From assembly GCA_013314755.1 (NCBI GenBank), contig JABUFA010000009.1, positions 1-64,000 on the forward strand: DNA of 64,000 nucleotides, given 5' to 3'. Position numbers and translations under genes: made by a program. The notes beneath the pieces are model-generated. The model did no database searches and was not told where the DNA came from. It saw only the letters and a program-made list of their open reading frames with translations. Each line of letters opens with the position of its first letter. Position 1 is the stretch's first letter. Below, in pieces: positions 1 through 9,013 of this stretch. The DNA is from Chthonomonadia bacterium. GTDB lineage: Bacteria; Armatimonadota; HRBIN16.

Positions 1-2
1 TT

Positions 3-44
3 TGGCGGTGTGTGGTGTTCAGTGGTGGTAGGGATTTGCGATGA
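3..44 (+). CDS. possible 3' end of a gene that starts before the window
   Basis: An open frame entering from the left edge ends with TGA at 42-44. This stop overlaps the ATG at 41 by four bases (ATGA), the spacing usual between co-transcribed genes. Only about 13 residues are visible, so no product can be named. The evidence is the overlap alone. Confidence 0.25.
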   Translation, partial: WRCVVFSGGRDLR

Positions 45-199
45 TGGGTGGAGGTTTGTGGTTGTTGTGTGTTTTGGCTGTTGCTTTCTTTTTGGTTGCA
101 TTCGCCAACCATCAAAGGAACGCACACGCGTGGGCGCGGGAATTGCCTCCAGTACCTCTATCTGATATAATCTCATCGTACCGACAGCCGAGGGGGTGA
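41..199 (+). CDS. small single-pass membrane protein, 52 aa, unknown function
   Basis: ATG at 41 follows a weak AGGGA ribosome site and opens a 52-codon frame ending with TGA at 197-199. Residues 4 to 23 are strongly hydrophobic and would form one membrane span, followed by a short polar tail. Its start overlaps an incoming frame as ATGA, and its stop overlaps the GTG at 196 of the next gene as GTGA. Such four-base overlaps at both ends suggest a small gene in a tight operon. Tiny one-span proteins like CcmD have this shape, but nothing ties it to that family. A promoter also lies within its 3' part. Confidence 0.35.
   Translation: MMGGGLWLLCVLAVAFFLVAFANHQRNAHAWARELPPVPLSDIISSYRQPRG
143..171 (+). 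promoter_or_regulatory. sigma-70 type promoter for the first TPR gene
   Basis: TTGCCT at 143-148 and a perfect TATAAT at 166-171 are separated by 17 bases. Transcription would start near 178, about 30 bases before the ATG at 208. Confidence 0.65.
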
Positions 200-207
200 C
201 AGAGTTG

Positions 208-1650
208 ATGCTTCGGTGGACAGGTATCCTGTTTTTCATAGCTCTTACTGCGCTCGCGGCGTTCGCAGACGAAGCGGATGACTTGCTCTCTGCAGGCGTC
301 AAACAGTATCAGGCGGGTAACCTCTCACAGGCTATCCAGACGCTGGAAAGCGCACAGCAGAAATCTCCCGACCACAAAGGGGTGTTGCAGTGGCTGGGCT
401 TTCTGTATCTGCGGGCAGGCAGGGCGGCAGATGCAGTGCCTGTGCTGGAACGACTGGTGCAGCTATCCCCGAACGACCCGCAGGCGCACAACAATCTCGG
501 CAATGCCTACCTGCATACCGGTCAGGCAGATAAGGCGGTGGCGGAGTATCGTGTGGTTATCAAGCTCAAGCCCGACTTTGCCGACGCCCATTACAACCTG
601 GCGAACATCCTGATGAAGCAGGGCAAGCTGAACGAGGCGATCACCGCGTTTCAGACCGCCGCCCGTTTGAACCCCCAGGATGCCTACACGTGGAACAATC
701 TTGGCGTTGCGCTGATGCAGGCGGGGCGCCCCCAGGAAGCGGTGGAAGCCTATCGCAAGGCAACCGCCATTGAACCCAAAAACGCGCAGATGTGGACTAA
801 TCTGGGGCTGGCGCTTCACGCGGCGGGCAACCTGCGCCACGCGGAGTCGGCATTTTTGAAGGCGCTGGCGATAGACGCTGGGCTGTTCCCGGCGGTGCTT
901 GGACTGGCGCAGACCTACGCCTCACAGGGACAGGACGCCAAAGCCGTTCAGCTGTTCCAGCGTGCCGTATCCATGCAGAGCGATTCGTTCGTGGCGCATT
1001 ATAACCTGGGGGTGCTGTATGCCCGCGCGAATAACCCGGCAGAGGCAGAAAAGGCGTTTCGTCGTGCGCTGGAGCTCCAGCCGAACCATCATGACGCCAT
1101 GATGGCGCTGGCGTCGCTGTACCAGAAAGAGGGGCGTCTGGCTCAGGCGGAGAGCGCGTATCGCACGTTGACGGAAGCCTACCCCAGGGACACCGAAGGC
1201 TGGTGGCAGCTGGGCGCAGTGCTGGTGCTGTTAAACAAGAACGAAGAGGCAGTGCAGGCATGGGAGAAACTTCTCGCGCTGTCGCCACAGCACCTGAAAG
1301 GGCGGATTGCTCTGGCGAACCTGCTCTATCGGCTGAACCGCGATACCGAAGCGGAAGAGCACTATAAACTTGCGCTCAAACAAGACGCACGCAACGTGGA
1401 GGCACTGAACGGGCTGGGACTGGTATGCGACCGCCAGGGGCGCCTGGAAGAAGCGGAAAACTACCTGAAGCAAGCCATCGCTGTCAACCCCAACTACGCC
1501 TTCGCGCACAATAACCTGGGCGTGGTGTACGAGAAGATGGGCAAAAAGAACGAAGCCATCGAGTGTTATCGGCGGGCACTGCGCATCAACCCGAACTATA
1601 CAGATGCCAAAAACAATCTCCAGCGTTTCACCCGGGGCGCGACCCCTTAA
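208..1650 (+). CDS. TPR-repeat protein with signal peptide
   Basis: A 480-residue protein made almost entirely of tetratricopeptide repeats (34-residue helical units with recurring W-LG-A and A-Y--A patterns). About a dozen units follow an N-terminal hydrophobic signal sequence. TPR proteins are protein-interaction scaffolds, and this one is probably exported or periplasmic. ATG at 208 is preferred because GGGGGTGA lies eight bases upstream. GTG at 196 is possible and would overlap the preceding small ORF as GTGA. The gene is followed six bases later by nadK. The partner and process are unknown. Confidence 0.85.
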   Translation: MLRWTGILFFIALTALAAFADEADDLLSAGVKQYQAGNLSQAIQTLESAQQKSPDHKGVLQWLGFLYLRAGRAADAVPVLERLVQLSPNDPQAHNNLGNAYLHTGQADKAVAEYRVVIKLKPDFADAHYNLANILMKQGKLNEAITAFQTAARLNPQDAYTWNNLGVALMQAGRPQEAVEAYRKATAIEPKNAQMWTNLGLALHAAGNLRHAESAFLKALAIDAGLFPAVLGLAQTYASQGQDAKAVQLFQRAVSMQSDSFVAHYNLGVLYARANNPAEAEKAFRRALELQPNHHDAMMALASLYQKEGRLAQAESAYRTLTEAYPRDTEGWWQLGAVLVLLNKNEEAVQAWEKLLALSPQHLKGRIALANLLYRLNRDTEAEEHYKLALKQDARNVEALNGLGLVCDRQGRLEEAENYLKQAIAVNPNYAFAHNNLGVVYEKMGKKNEAIECYRRALRINPNYTDAKNNLQRFTRGATP

Positions 1651-1656
1651 GGCGCA

Positions 1657-2523
1657 ATGATAGAACGTGTCGGACTGATAGTACACACAGACAAACCCGA
1701 CGCCCTGCGCTTCACCCGCGAGGCGGTAGAATGGCTTCAGGAGAACGGGCTTCAGGTATACCTCGAACCCGAAATCGCCAACGCCTTAGAGATGCCCCGT
1801 TACCTGTGCGATGAAGCCACCCTCTGCGAATCCGACCTGCTGATTGCCGTTGGTGGGGATGGAACCATCCTGCGGGCGAGCCACCTCGCGGCGCCGCGTG
1901 CAATACCTATCTTAGGAGTACACCTGGGACGGTTTGGCTTCATCGCGCAAATCAAGCCCAACGAACTACATACGGCTATCGCGCGCGTGCAGGCGGGAGA
2001 TTACACGGTAGAGCGGCGGCTGATGGTGCGTGCAGAGGTATTTCGCGAGGGAGAACAAATCTGCAGTGTGATTGCACTCAACGATGTGGTGGTTACCAAA
2101 GGCGCGGTAGCACGCATGATTACCCTGCAGACCTTCGTGAACGATACCTTTCTTGCCACTTACGCGGCGGATGGGGTGGTGGTGGCAACGCCGACGGGTT
2201 CCACCGCCTACTCCCTTTCCGCGGGGGGAGCGATTGTGGACCCTGCCTGCGACGTGCTCCTGCTGACACCAATCTGTGCCCACACGCTCAGCGCACGCCC
2301 GCTGGTACTGCCTGCGGACAAACGGGTGAAGGTGGTGGTGACCGCCGACGATGGCGACTTCCATCTGCAGGCGGATGGCGGTGAAACCGTGCGTCTGCGT
2401 TCCGGCGATGCGGTGCATGTCTCGCAGGCGGAAGAGCGCACGCACCTGATTGTGTTCGACCCCGATGAGTTCTACACCAAGCTGCGCGACCGCCTGCTGT
2501 GGGGTGAAAGGGTGAACGTGTAG
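1657..2523 (+). CDS. nadK: NAD kinase
   Basis: A 288-residue ATP/polyphosphate-dependent NAD kinase, which phosphorylates NAD to NADP in the cytoplasm. The family signature GGDGT is at residues 66-70, with D68 the expected catalytic aspartate. The NDVVV segment is near 142-146, and the substrate-binding TPTGSTAYSLSAGG stretch is near 178-191. The length is normal for the family. It lies six bases after the TPR gene and two bases before recN, so the three are probably co-transcribed. The nadK-recN pairing is common in bacteria. Confidence 0.95.
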   Translation: MIERVGLIVHTDKPDALRFTREAVEWLQENGLQVYLEPEIANALEMPRYLCDEATLCESDLLIAVGGDGTILRASHLAAPRAIPILGVHLGRFGFIAQIKPNELHTAIARVQAGDYTVERRLMVRAEVFREGEQICSVIALNDVVVTKGAVARMITLQTFVNDTFLATYAADGVVVATPTGSTAYSLSAGGAIVDPACDVLLLTPICAHTLSARPLVLPADKRVKVVVTADDGDFHLQADGGETVRLRSGDAVHVSQAEERTHLIVFDPDEFYTKLRDRLLWGERVNV

Positions 2524-2525
2524 CG

Positions 2526-4187
2526 ATGCTGGTAGAGCTGGATGTTGAGCAGATTGCGATTATTGATCGGCTGAGCTTGCGATTTGAGCCGGGGTTAAAC
2601 GTACTGACCGGCGAGACAGGCGCGGGCAAATCCATCCTGATTGACGCCCTCAGCCTTGCGCTGGGCGAGCGGGCAGAAGCGGAGATGCTTCGCGCTGGCG
2701 CGGAACACGCGCAGGTCACCGCGGTGTTTGATGTGTCTTCCTCTCCACATCTGCCGGTTCGCCTGCAGGAGCTGGGAGTTACTCCCGAAGACGGTCTGCT
2801 CTACCTCACGCGCGAGCTGTTTGCGGGAGGACGGTCGCAGGCGCGGATTAACGGACGCCCCGTGCCAGTCGCCACACTGAAGGCGGTGGGAGACCTGCTG
2901 GTTGACCTGCACGGACAGCATCAGCACCAGTCGCTGTTCAACCTGAGCGAGCAGATGCGCTTTCTGGACGAGTGGTGCGGCGAGAAGGCGCTGGAGTTGA
3001 AGGCGGAGCTGAGCGAGTGCGTGCGCGAGATACGTGCCCTGCAGAGGGAGCTGAGCAGTCTCCAGGCGGATGCGCGCGAGCGTGCACACCTGCTGGACCT
3101 TTACACCTTCCAGAAGCAGGAGATTGAACAGGCGCGCCTTTCACCGGGCGAGGAGGAGGAACTGGTGGCGGAAGAGCGTCGTCTGGCGCACGCCGAAAAG
3201 CTGTTCGCTACCGCTGAGGCCGCTTACGAACTGCTGGTGGCAGGCGAGCCTTCGGCGGTGGACCTGCTGGCGCAGGCGGTGCGCGCTCTGGAGGATGTTG
3301 TGCCCGTTGACGCCGACCTTCAGCCATTGGTGGAGAATCTGCAGAACGCCCTGTATGCCGTGCAGGATACCGCCAGCGACCTGCGCTCTTATCGCGACCG
3401 GGTGGAGTTCAACCCCGAACGCCTGAACGAGGTTCAGGAACGCCTGCATCTCATCCGCACGCTGAAGCGCAAATACGGCGACACGGTGGAGGCGGTGCTG
3501 GATTACCTGCGCGAGGTTACCGAAAAGATGGAGCGCCTGCAGGGTGGCGAGGAGCGTGCCGAAGAGATTGCACAAGAGCTGGCGCGAAAGGAAAGGCGAG
3601 CGCAGGAGATGGCTGGCGAACTGAGCAAACTGCGCCGCGAGGGAGCACGCCGTTTTGAGCAGGCGGTGGCGCAGGAGCTCAGTGAGCTGGCAATGCCGCG
3701 CGCCCGCTTCGAGGTGAGGATAACTCCCAAGCCGCTGGAGAGCGACGGCGCGGATATGGTGGAGTTCCTGATTGCGCCCAACCCGGGCGAGCCGCCCCGC
3801 CCCCTTTCAAAAATCGCCTCCGGTGGCGAGCTGTCGCGCGTGATGCTGGCGATTAAGAGCGTGCTGGCGGGCATTGAGGGCGTGCCCACGCTGGTGTTTG
3901 ATGAGATCGATATCGGCATCGGCGGGCGCACGGCAGGCGTGGTGGGCGAAAAGCTGCACGCCCTGAGCACTCAGCGTCAGATTCTGTGCATTACGCACCT
4001 GCCCCAGATTGCCAGCCGGGCGCGCCTGCACCTGCTGATTGAAAAACGCGAATCCGAAGGGCGCACGGTCACGGCGGTGACTCCCATAGAAGGCGACGCG
4101 CGGGTGCGGGAAATCGCCCGAATGCTGGGCGATACCGGCGAAAGCGCCCTGCGCCACGCCCGGGAAATGTTGGAGTCGGTGCGTTAG
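2526..4187 (+). CDS. recN: DNA repair protein RecN
   Basis: A 553-residue SMC-like ATPase of double-strand-break repair. The Walker A motif GETGAGKS is at residues 29-36. A long coiled-coil middle (about 155-370) follows. The C-terminal ATPase half carries the ABC signature ASGGELSRVM and the Walker B segment LVFDEIDIGIGG, followed by a switch-like ITHLPQIA. The full family length is present. It is directly coupled to nadK (two-base gap). A small hairpin with a T-run follows the stop. Confidence 0.96.
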   Translation: MLVELDVEQIAIIDRLSLRFEPGLNVLTGETGAGKSILIDALSLALGERAEAEMLRAGAEHAQVTAVFDVSSSPHLPVRLQELGVTPEDGLLYLTRELFAGGRSQARINGRPVPVATLKAVGDLLVDLHGQHQHQSLFNLSEQMRFLDEWCGEKALELKAELSECVREIRALQRELSSLQADARERAHLLDLYTFQKQEIEQARLSPGEEEELVAEERRLAHAEKLFATAEAAYELLVAGEPSAVDLLAQAVRALEDVVPVDADLQPLVENLQNALYAVQDTASDLRSYRDRVEFNPERLNEVQERLHLIRTLKRKYGDTVEAVLDYLREVTEKMERLQGGEERAEEIAQELARKERRAQEMAGELSKLRREGARRFEQAVAQELSELAMPRARFEVRITPKPLESDGADMVEFLIAPNPGEPPRPLSKIASGGELSRVMLAIKSVLAGIEGVPTLVFDEIDIGIGGRTAGVVGEKLHALSTQRQILCITHLPQIASRARLHLLIEKRESEGRTVTAVTPIEGDARVREIARMLGDTGESALRHAREMLESVR

Positions 4188-4202
4188 CCCCGCTTTGGGA
4201 CG

Positions 4203-4227
4203 CCGGGCAGGAAACCTGCGGCTTTTT
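4203..4227 (+). terminator. rho-independent terminator after recN
   Basis: GCAGG-AAA-CCTGC forms a short hairpin directly followed by GGCTTTTT. It closes the nadK-recN unit just before the promoter of the next gene. Confidence 0.6.
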
Positions 4228-4231
4228 CGTG

Positions 4232-4237
4232 TATACT
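4232..4237 (+). promoter_or_regulatory. -10 box immediately before the WecG-like gene
   Basis: TATACT ends only seven bases before GTG 4245, so the transcript would begin at or beside the start codon. No convincing -35 is seen. Confidence 0.4.
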
Positions 4238-4244
4238 TATAGCC

Positions 4245-5033
4245 GTGAGCATTATGGAAACGGCAACTTTGCCTGTGCAAGAGAAGATACCGGCGGTATC
4301 GGTTTTCGGGGTGCGCGTACACGCGGTCAGTATGGACGAAGCGGTACGCTACATCCTGCGTTTTGTGCAGGAAGGCGCGCCCCGACAGGTAGTTACCGCC
4401 GACTCGAGCATGGTGATGATGGCGCAGAGCGATGAGCACCTGCGCGAGATTATCAATCGGGCGGACCTGGTCACGCCGGACAGCATCGGCATCCTGTGGG
4501 CGTGTCGCCGGCATGGCATCGCCATGCCCGAACGGGTAAGCGGTGTGGACATTGTATCGAGGCTGGTGCAGGTCAGCGCACAAACGGGCTTGCGTCTCTA
4601 CTTCCTGGGGGCACAGCCGGGCGTTGCCGAGCAGGCGGTGAAACGACTACAGGCAATCTATCCGGGCGTTCAGATTGTGGGATGCCATCACGGCTACTTC
4701 CCACCGGAGGCAGAGGCGGGTATCGTGCAGCAAATCCGCGAGGCACGTCCCGATGTATTGTGTGTGGCGCTGGGTATCCCCAAGCAGGAAAAGTGGATTG
4801 ACCGTTATCGCCATGTGCTGGGCGTACCGGTGAGTATTGGCGTCGGCGGAACGTTTGATGTGCTGTCAGGCCGGGTGCGACGTGCGCCCCTGTGGATGCA
4901 GAGAATGGGTATTGAGTGGCTGTGGCGTGTGACGCATAACCCACGCAAGATTTCCAAAGTGATGCTGCTTCCGCGATTTGCCTGGAAAGTGCTTACCAAT
5001 CATCATGCAGTAGAGGTTGTACGCGATGAGTGA
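4245..5033 (+). CDS. WecG/TagA/CpsF family glycosyltransferase
   Basis: A 262-residue GT26-family enzyme. These transfer N-acetylmannosamine or N-acetylmannosaminuronic acid from UDP-sugars to lipid-linked acceptors during surface-polymer synthesis. Visible family features are TPDSIGILWACRR in the middle and the C-terminal VALGIPKQEKWI segment. The start may be GTG 4245 or ATG 4254. No clear ribosome site is present and a TATACT box lies just upstream, which fits leaderless translation. It overlaps the start of greA by eight bases. The polysaccharide locus lies 45 kb away, and whether this enzyme feeds it is unknown. Confidence 0.88.
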   Translation: MSIMETATLPVQEKIPAVSVFGVRVHAVSMDEAVRYILRFVQEGAPRQVVTADSSMVMMAQSDEHLREIINRADLVTPDSIGILWACRRHGIAMPERVSGVDIVSRLVQVSAQTGLRLYFLGAQPGVAEQAVKRLQAIYPGVQIVGCHHGYFPPEAEAGIVQQIREARPDVLCVALGIPKQEKWIDRYRHVLGVPVSIGVGGTFDVLSGRVRRAPLWMQRMGIEWLWRVTHNPRKISKVMLLPRFAWKVLTNHHAVEVVRDE

Positions 5034-5514
5034 CGAGATTATCCTCACGCGCGCAGGATATGAAAAACTCAAGCAGGAGCTGGAACACCTCAAAACCGTG
5101 GGGCGTGCGCAAAGTGCCGAGCGCATTCGCCGGGCACGTGCTCAGGGCGACCTGAGCGAGAACTTCGAGTATCACGAGGCGAAGCGTGCGCAGGCGATGC
5201 TGGAAGGGCGCATCCGTGAGCTTCAGCGCATTCTGGAAATCGCACAGGTAGTGGACCATCTGCCCGGCGAGGACGGCGTGATCACGGTGGGCAGTGTGGT
5301 CACCGTCAAGGACCTGGAGCACAACGAGGAGTGGACTTTCCGCGTGGTGGACACCGCATCGGCAGCGGTGCTGGTACCCGAAGAGGAGATTGACCACGTT
5401 TCGGCGGCGTCGCCCATCGGTCAAGCCGTTGTGGGCAAGCAGGTGGGAGACATCGTGCAGGTGGAGACCCCAGAAGGAACGGTAGACTACGAGATACTCT
5501 CCATCCACACCTGA
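5026..5514 (+). CDS. greA: transcription elongation factor GreA
   Basis: A 162-residue protein with the GreA layout: an N-terminal antiparallel coiled coil (about 10-75, including the IRRARAQGDLSENFEY loop with its acidic tip residues) and a C-terminal FKBP-like globular domain ending in DYEILSI. It rescues backtracked RNA polymerase by stimulating transcript cleavage. ATG 5026 is chosen over TTG 5017 because GAGG lies nine bases upstream and the protein then starts MSDEIILT, as usual for GreA. It overlaps the preceding gene's stop. Confidence 0.95.
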   Translation: MSDEIILTRAGYEKLKQELEHLKTVGRAQSAERIRRARAQGDLSENFEYHEAKRAQAMLEGRIRELQRILEIAQVVDHLPGEDGVITVGSVVTVKDLEHNEEWTFRVVDTASAAVLVPEEEIDHVSAASPIGQAVVGKQVGDIVQVETPEGTVDYEILSIHT

Positions 5515-5565
5515 ACAGAGCATCCATATCTGGCATAATCCATATTGAGTATCCATTGCGGTCCT

Positions 5566-5585
5566 GCCCTGCCGAAAGGCAGGGC
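5566..5585 (+). terminator. perfect GAAA-loop hairpin between greA and ugd
   Basis: GCCCTGCC and GGCAGGGC form an eight-base-pair stem closed by a GAAA tetraloop. No T-run follows, so it could be a terminator, an attenuator or an mRNA-stabilising element in the ugd leader. A possible -10 (CATAAT at 5534-5539) lies upstream of it. Confidence 0.5.
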
Positions 5586-5608
5586 TTGGCATCATCGGAG
5601 AGGGCGGT

Positions 5609-6940
5609 ATGCAGCTGAGCGTTATCGGTACGGGCTATGTGGGGCTTGTCACAGGCGCAGTGTTTGCGGACCTGGGCAACGAGGTCATCTGCGTGGATAA
5701 GGATGAGGCGAAAATCGCCGCCCTGCGCGAAGGTATCATGCCTATCTATGAGCCCGGGCTGGAGGAGATGGTGCGCCATAACGTGGGGGAAGGACGTCTC
5801 TCCTTCACCACAGACACGGAGGAGGCGGTGCGCCAGTCCGAGGTGGTCTTTATTGCGGTGGGCACGCCCAGCCTTCCCGACGGTCAGCCCGATCTGTCGC
5901 AGGTGGAGGACGTCTGCCGGCATATCGCCCGCGCGTTGAACGCTCCCAAAGTGATTGTCAACAAGAGCACCGTGCCGGTGGGTACGGGCGATATTGTGCG
6001 CCGGTGGATCGAGCAATATGCGCCTCCTGACCATCCCGATTTCGAGGTGGTCTCCAACCCGGAGTTTCTGCGGGAAGGCTCTGCCATCTACGACACTCTG
6101 CATCCCGACCGCATCGTCATCGGCGCGGCAAACCACAACGCCGCCATGAAGCTGATTGAGCTGTACGCTCCCTTAGAGCGACCGATGATTATTACCGACG
6201 TCAACTCCGCCGAGCTGATTAAGTACGCTTCCAACTGCTTCCTTGCCATGAAGATTTCGTATATTAACGCCATCGCCCGCATCTGCGACCTGAGCGGCGC
6301 GGATGTAACGCTGGTGGCAAAGGGCATGGGCTACGATAAACGCATTGGCGACCAGTTCCTGCAGGCGGGGCTTGGCTGGGGCGGAAGCTGCTTCCCGAAG
6401 GACGTCAGCGCGATGATTGCTACCGCCGAATCGCTGGGCTACGATTTTGAACTGCTCAAAGCGGTTCAGCGCATCAACGAGGAACAGCCATTGTACTTCC
6501 TTTCCAGAATGCGCGACGCGCTGGGCGGGCTGAGCGGGAAACGCATCGCCGTGCTGGGGCTGTCGTTCAAGCCCAACACCGACGACCTGCGCGAGGCAAA
6601 GTCCCTGCGCATTATCGCCGAACTGCTGGCTGAGGGCGCGGAAGTGCGCGCCTACGACCCGATTGCCATGCCCAAAGCGCGGGCGATTTTCCCGCAAATC
6701 ACCTATTGCGAAAACGCGTACGATGCCGCTACTGGATGCGACGCGGTGGCGGTGGTAACCGAGTGGAACGAGTTCCGTCAGCTCAACCTGGAGCGACTGA
6801 GGCAGGCGATGCGTCAGCCGTTCCTGTTCGATGGGCGCAACATCTATGACCCGAACAAGGTAAAACAGGCAGGCTTGCACTACTTTGGCATTGGGCGTTC
6901 GGCAAACGCCGTGCCGTTCGTCCGCTCTTCATCGCAGTGA
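5609..6940 (+). CDS. ugd: UDP-glucose 6-dehydrogenase
   Basis: A 443-residue enzyme that oxidises UDP-glucose to UDP-glucuronate with two NAD. The N-terminal Rossmann motif GTGYVGLVTG is at residues 7-16. The conserved NKSTVPVGTG is at 118-127. The catalytic cysteine is C261 in GWGGSCFPKD. The C-terminal UDP-binding domain contains GLSFKPNTDDLREA. The product is the substrate expected for the UDP-glucuronate 4-epimerase encoded at 50394-51437, so this gene probably supplies the polysaccharide pathway from a distance. The ribosome site is GAGAGGG. Confidence 0.95.
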   Translation: MQLSVIGTGYVGLVTGAVFADLGNEVICVDKDEAKIAALREGIMPIYEPGLEEMVRHNVGEGRLSFTTDTEEAVRQSEVVFIAVGTPSLPDGQPDLSQVEDVCRHIARALNAPKVIVNKSTVPVGTGDIVRRWIEQYAPPDHPDFEVVSNPEFLREGSAIYDTLHPDRIVIGAANHNAAMKLIELYAPLERPMIITDVNSAELIKYASNCFLAMKISYINAIARICDLSGADVTLVAKGMGYDKRIGDQFLQAGLGWGGSCFPKDVSAMIATAESLGYDFELLKAVQRINEEQPLYFLSRMRDALGGLSGKRIAVLGLSFKPNTDDLREAKSLRIIAELLAEGAEVRAYDPIAMPKARAIFPQITYCENAYDAATGCDAVAVVTEWNEFRQLNLERLRQAMRQPFLFDGRNIYDPNKVKQAGLHYFGIGRSANAVPFVRSSSQ

Positions 6941-6962
6941 ACGCCTGAGAGGAGTATCGGTT

Positions 6963-7865
6963 ATGACCTTCTTCAATCGTGAACTGGTTCTGGGACGCAA
7001 TCCGCACTACGATAAAGGCGTGCGCTTGCTGGACCAGGGGCTGTATCAGGAGGCTATCGCCGAGTTTGAGCAGGTCGGTCCTTCCGACCCGGCGGTATAC
7101 CGCCTGGCGCGGTTTCATCTTGGTCAGGCGTATGCCGAGCTAGGACAGCGCTACCTGCAAGGGGGATTGCTGGAGCGTGCGGAAGCGGCTCTGCGTCACG
7201 CTATTGAGATACATCCGCGCTTTGCAGACCTGCATTGCAACCTGGGCATCGCGCTTCGTCAGCAGGGGCGATACGAGGAGGCAGAGGAGGCTTTTGGGAA
7301 AGCACTGGAGATTAACCCTCGCTTTGCCCTCGCCAGATTGCAGATGGGCATCTGCTACCTCGAGCGCGGCGAGGTGGCAAAGGGCTGGCAATCGGTACAG
7401 GAAGCGGTCGCGCTGGAGCCTCGCCTGCAAAACACTGCCTATCAGACCGCGCTGAAGATGCGAGAGGAAGGCAACCTGCAGGGAGCGTTAATCGCGCTGA
7501 ACCAGATGCGAATTACCGAAGTGGAAGATATCCAGTTCCACACCCGCCTGGGCGACGACCTGTATCGCCGCGGCATGTACGCCAAGGCGGCGGAGGAGTA
7601 TCAGAAGGCGCTGAACATCAACGGCGCGTATCCCGACCTGTACAACCGCCTTGGTGTGGCACTGATGGCAAGTGGCGACTACGCGGGCGCGGAGCAGGCA
7701 TTCCGTCGCGCTCTGGAGGTGAACCCCCGCTATGCCGAGGCGCAGGCGAACCTGGTGCTGGCACTGCGTGGTGCAGGCAAAGCGGCTGAAGCCGAGCAAG
7801 CGCTGATGCGCCTCGCCGAAATCGCTCCCGATAACCCTCTGCTGAAACCGCCACCCGGGCAATGA
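6963..7865 (+). CDS. TPR-repeat protein (cytoplasmic)
   Basis: A 300-residue protein with about seven tetratricopeptide repeats, for example YEEAEEAFGKALEINPRFA and a final unit near 225-258. There is no signal sequence or membrane span. ATG 6963 is chosen because GAGGAG lies nine bases upstream. The longer frame beginning at 6885 would overlap ugd and lacks a ribosome site. The stop overlaps the tgt start as ATGA, so the two are translationally coupled. The role is unknown. Confidence 0.85.
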   Translation: MTFFNRELVLGRNPHYDKGVRLLDQGLYQEAIAEFEQVGPSDPAVYRLARFHLGQAYAELGQRYLQGGLLERAEAALRHAIEIHPRFADLHCNLGIALRQQGRYEEAEEAFGKALEINPRFALARLQMGICYLERGEVAKGWQSVQEAVALEPRLQNTAYQTALKMREEGNLQGALIALNQMRITEVEDIQFHTRLGDDLYRRGMYAKAAEEYQKALNINGAYPDLYNRLGVALMASGDYAGAEQAFRRALEVNPRYAEAQANLVLALRGAGKAAEAEQALMRLAEIAPDNPLLKPPPGQ

Positions 7866-9007
7866 GACCAGCACCTGACCTGCGGTTCGAAATAACGGCG
7901 CGTGACTCGCGTTCGCGTGCCCGGTGTGGCGTGCTGTACCTGCCTCATGGCGAGGTGGAAACCCCTGTCTTCATGCCTGTTGGCACGCAGGGAACCGTCA
8001 AAGCCATGACGCAGGAAGAACTGGAACGCCTGGACCTGCGTATTATCTTATGCAACACCTACCATCTGTACCTGCGCCCCGGACACGAGCGAGTGGCAAA
8101 GGCAGGTGGTTTGCACCGCTTTATCGCGTGGCACAGGAACATCCTGACCGATAGCGGTGGCTTTCAGGTGTTCAGCCTGCAGGGATTGCGGCGCGTTTAC
8201 GAGGACGGAGTGGAGTTTCAGTCGCACATCGACGGCTCCTACCACTACTTCACTCCCGAGCGCGCCATAGAGGTCCAGCACGCGCTGGGCGCGGATATTA
8301 TCATGGCGTTTGATGAGTGCCCGCCCTATCCCTGCTCATGGGAGCAGGCACAGCAGGCAATGGAGCGCACACATCGCTGGGCGGTGCGATGCCTGGAAGC
8401 GCATGACACCGCGCAGGCGTTATTCGGTATCGTACAGGGCAGTGTATACGAAGACCTGCGTGAACAGAGCGCGCGTTTTATCAGCGAGCTGGGCTTCCCG
8501 GGTATCGCCATCGGTGGCGTGGCGGTAGGCGAGGAAAAACCGGAGATACACCGCATTGTGGCGTTCACCACGCCCCTTCTGCCCGAAGAGAAACCGCGTT
8601 ACCTGATGGGCGTGGGCGAGCTGGACGACATCCTGCAGGCGGTGGCGAGCGGCGTGGATATGTTCGACTGCGTTGTGCCCACGCGGATGGCGCGCAACGC
8701 TGCGATGATAACGCGGCGCGGGCGGGTGAACCTGCGCAATGCACGCTTCGCCGACGATTTCGGTCCGGTGGACCCGGAGTGCGACTGTCCGGTGTGCCAG
8801 CGTTATTCGGCGGCATACATCCGCCATCTGTTCAATGCGCGCGAGATACTGGCGGCACGCCTGGCAACGTATCATAACCTGTACTTTTACCAGAAGTTCA
8901 TGCGCGACATCCGTCAGGCGATTCGCGAAGGAAATCTGGAACAATTCACACGAGAGTTTCTTCAGGAGTACATGCCGGAGGAAAGTCGTCCATCAAGAGA
9001 GGAGTGA
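7862..9007 (+). CDS. tgt: queuine tRNA-ribosyltransferase
   Basis: A 381-residue tRNA-guanine transglycosylase that exchanges G34 for the queuosine precursor in GUN-anticodon tRNAs. Residues seen are the base-binding aspartate D97 in LTDSGGFQVFS, the nucleophile region FDCVVPTRMARNA, and the zinc site with closely spaced Cys plus His in CDCPVCQRYSAAYIRHLF. The length is typical. It overlaps the preceding TPR gene by four bases and is followed six bases later by an HD-domain gene. Confidence 0.96.
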   Translation: MRPAPDLRFEITARDSRSRARCGVLYLPHGEVETPVFMPVGTQGTVKAMTQEELERLDLRIILCNTYHLYLRPGHERVAKAGGLHRFIAWHRNILTDSGGFQVFSLQGLRRVYEDGVEFQSHIDGSYHYFTPERAIEVQHALGADIIMAFDECPPYPCSWEQAQQAMERTHRWAVRCLEAHDTAQALFGIVQGSVYEDLREQSARFISELGFPGIAIGGVAVGEEKPEIHRIVAFTTPLLPEEKPRYLMGVGELDDILQAVASGVDMFDCVVPTRMARNAAMITRRGRVNLRNARFADDFGPVDPECDCPVCQRYSAAYIRHLFNAREILAARLATYHNLYFYQKFMRDIRQAIREGNLEQFTREFLQEYMPEESRPSREE

Positions 9008-9013
9008 AACAGA

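Noticed and set aside
2595-3089. Long minus-strand open frames opposite recN (and similar antisense frames opposite most genes)
   Set aside because: They lie fully inside strongly supported genes, have arginine- or alanine-rich low-complexity translations and no ribosome site; they are by-products of GC-rich codon use.
7880-7895. GGTTCGAAAT stretch as a tRNA T-arm
   Set aside because: It lies inside the tgt coding sequence and no cloverleaf can be drawn around it; no tRNA was found anywhere in the window.
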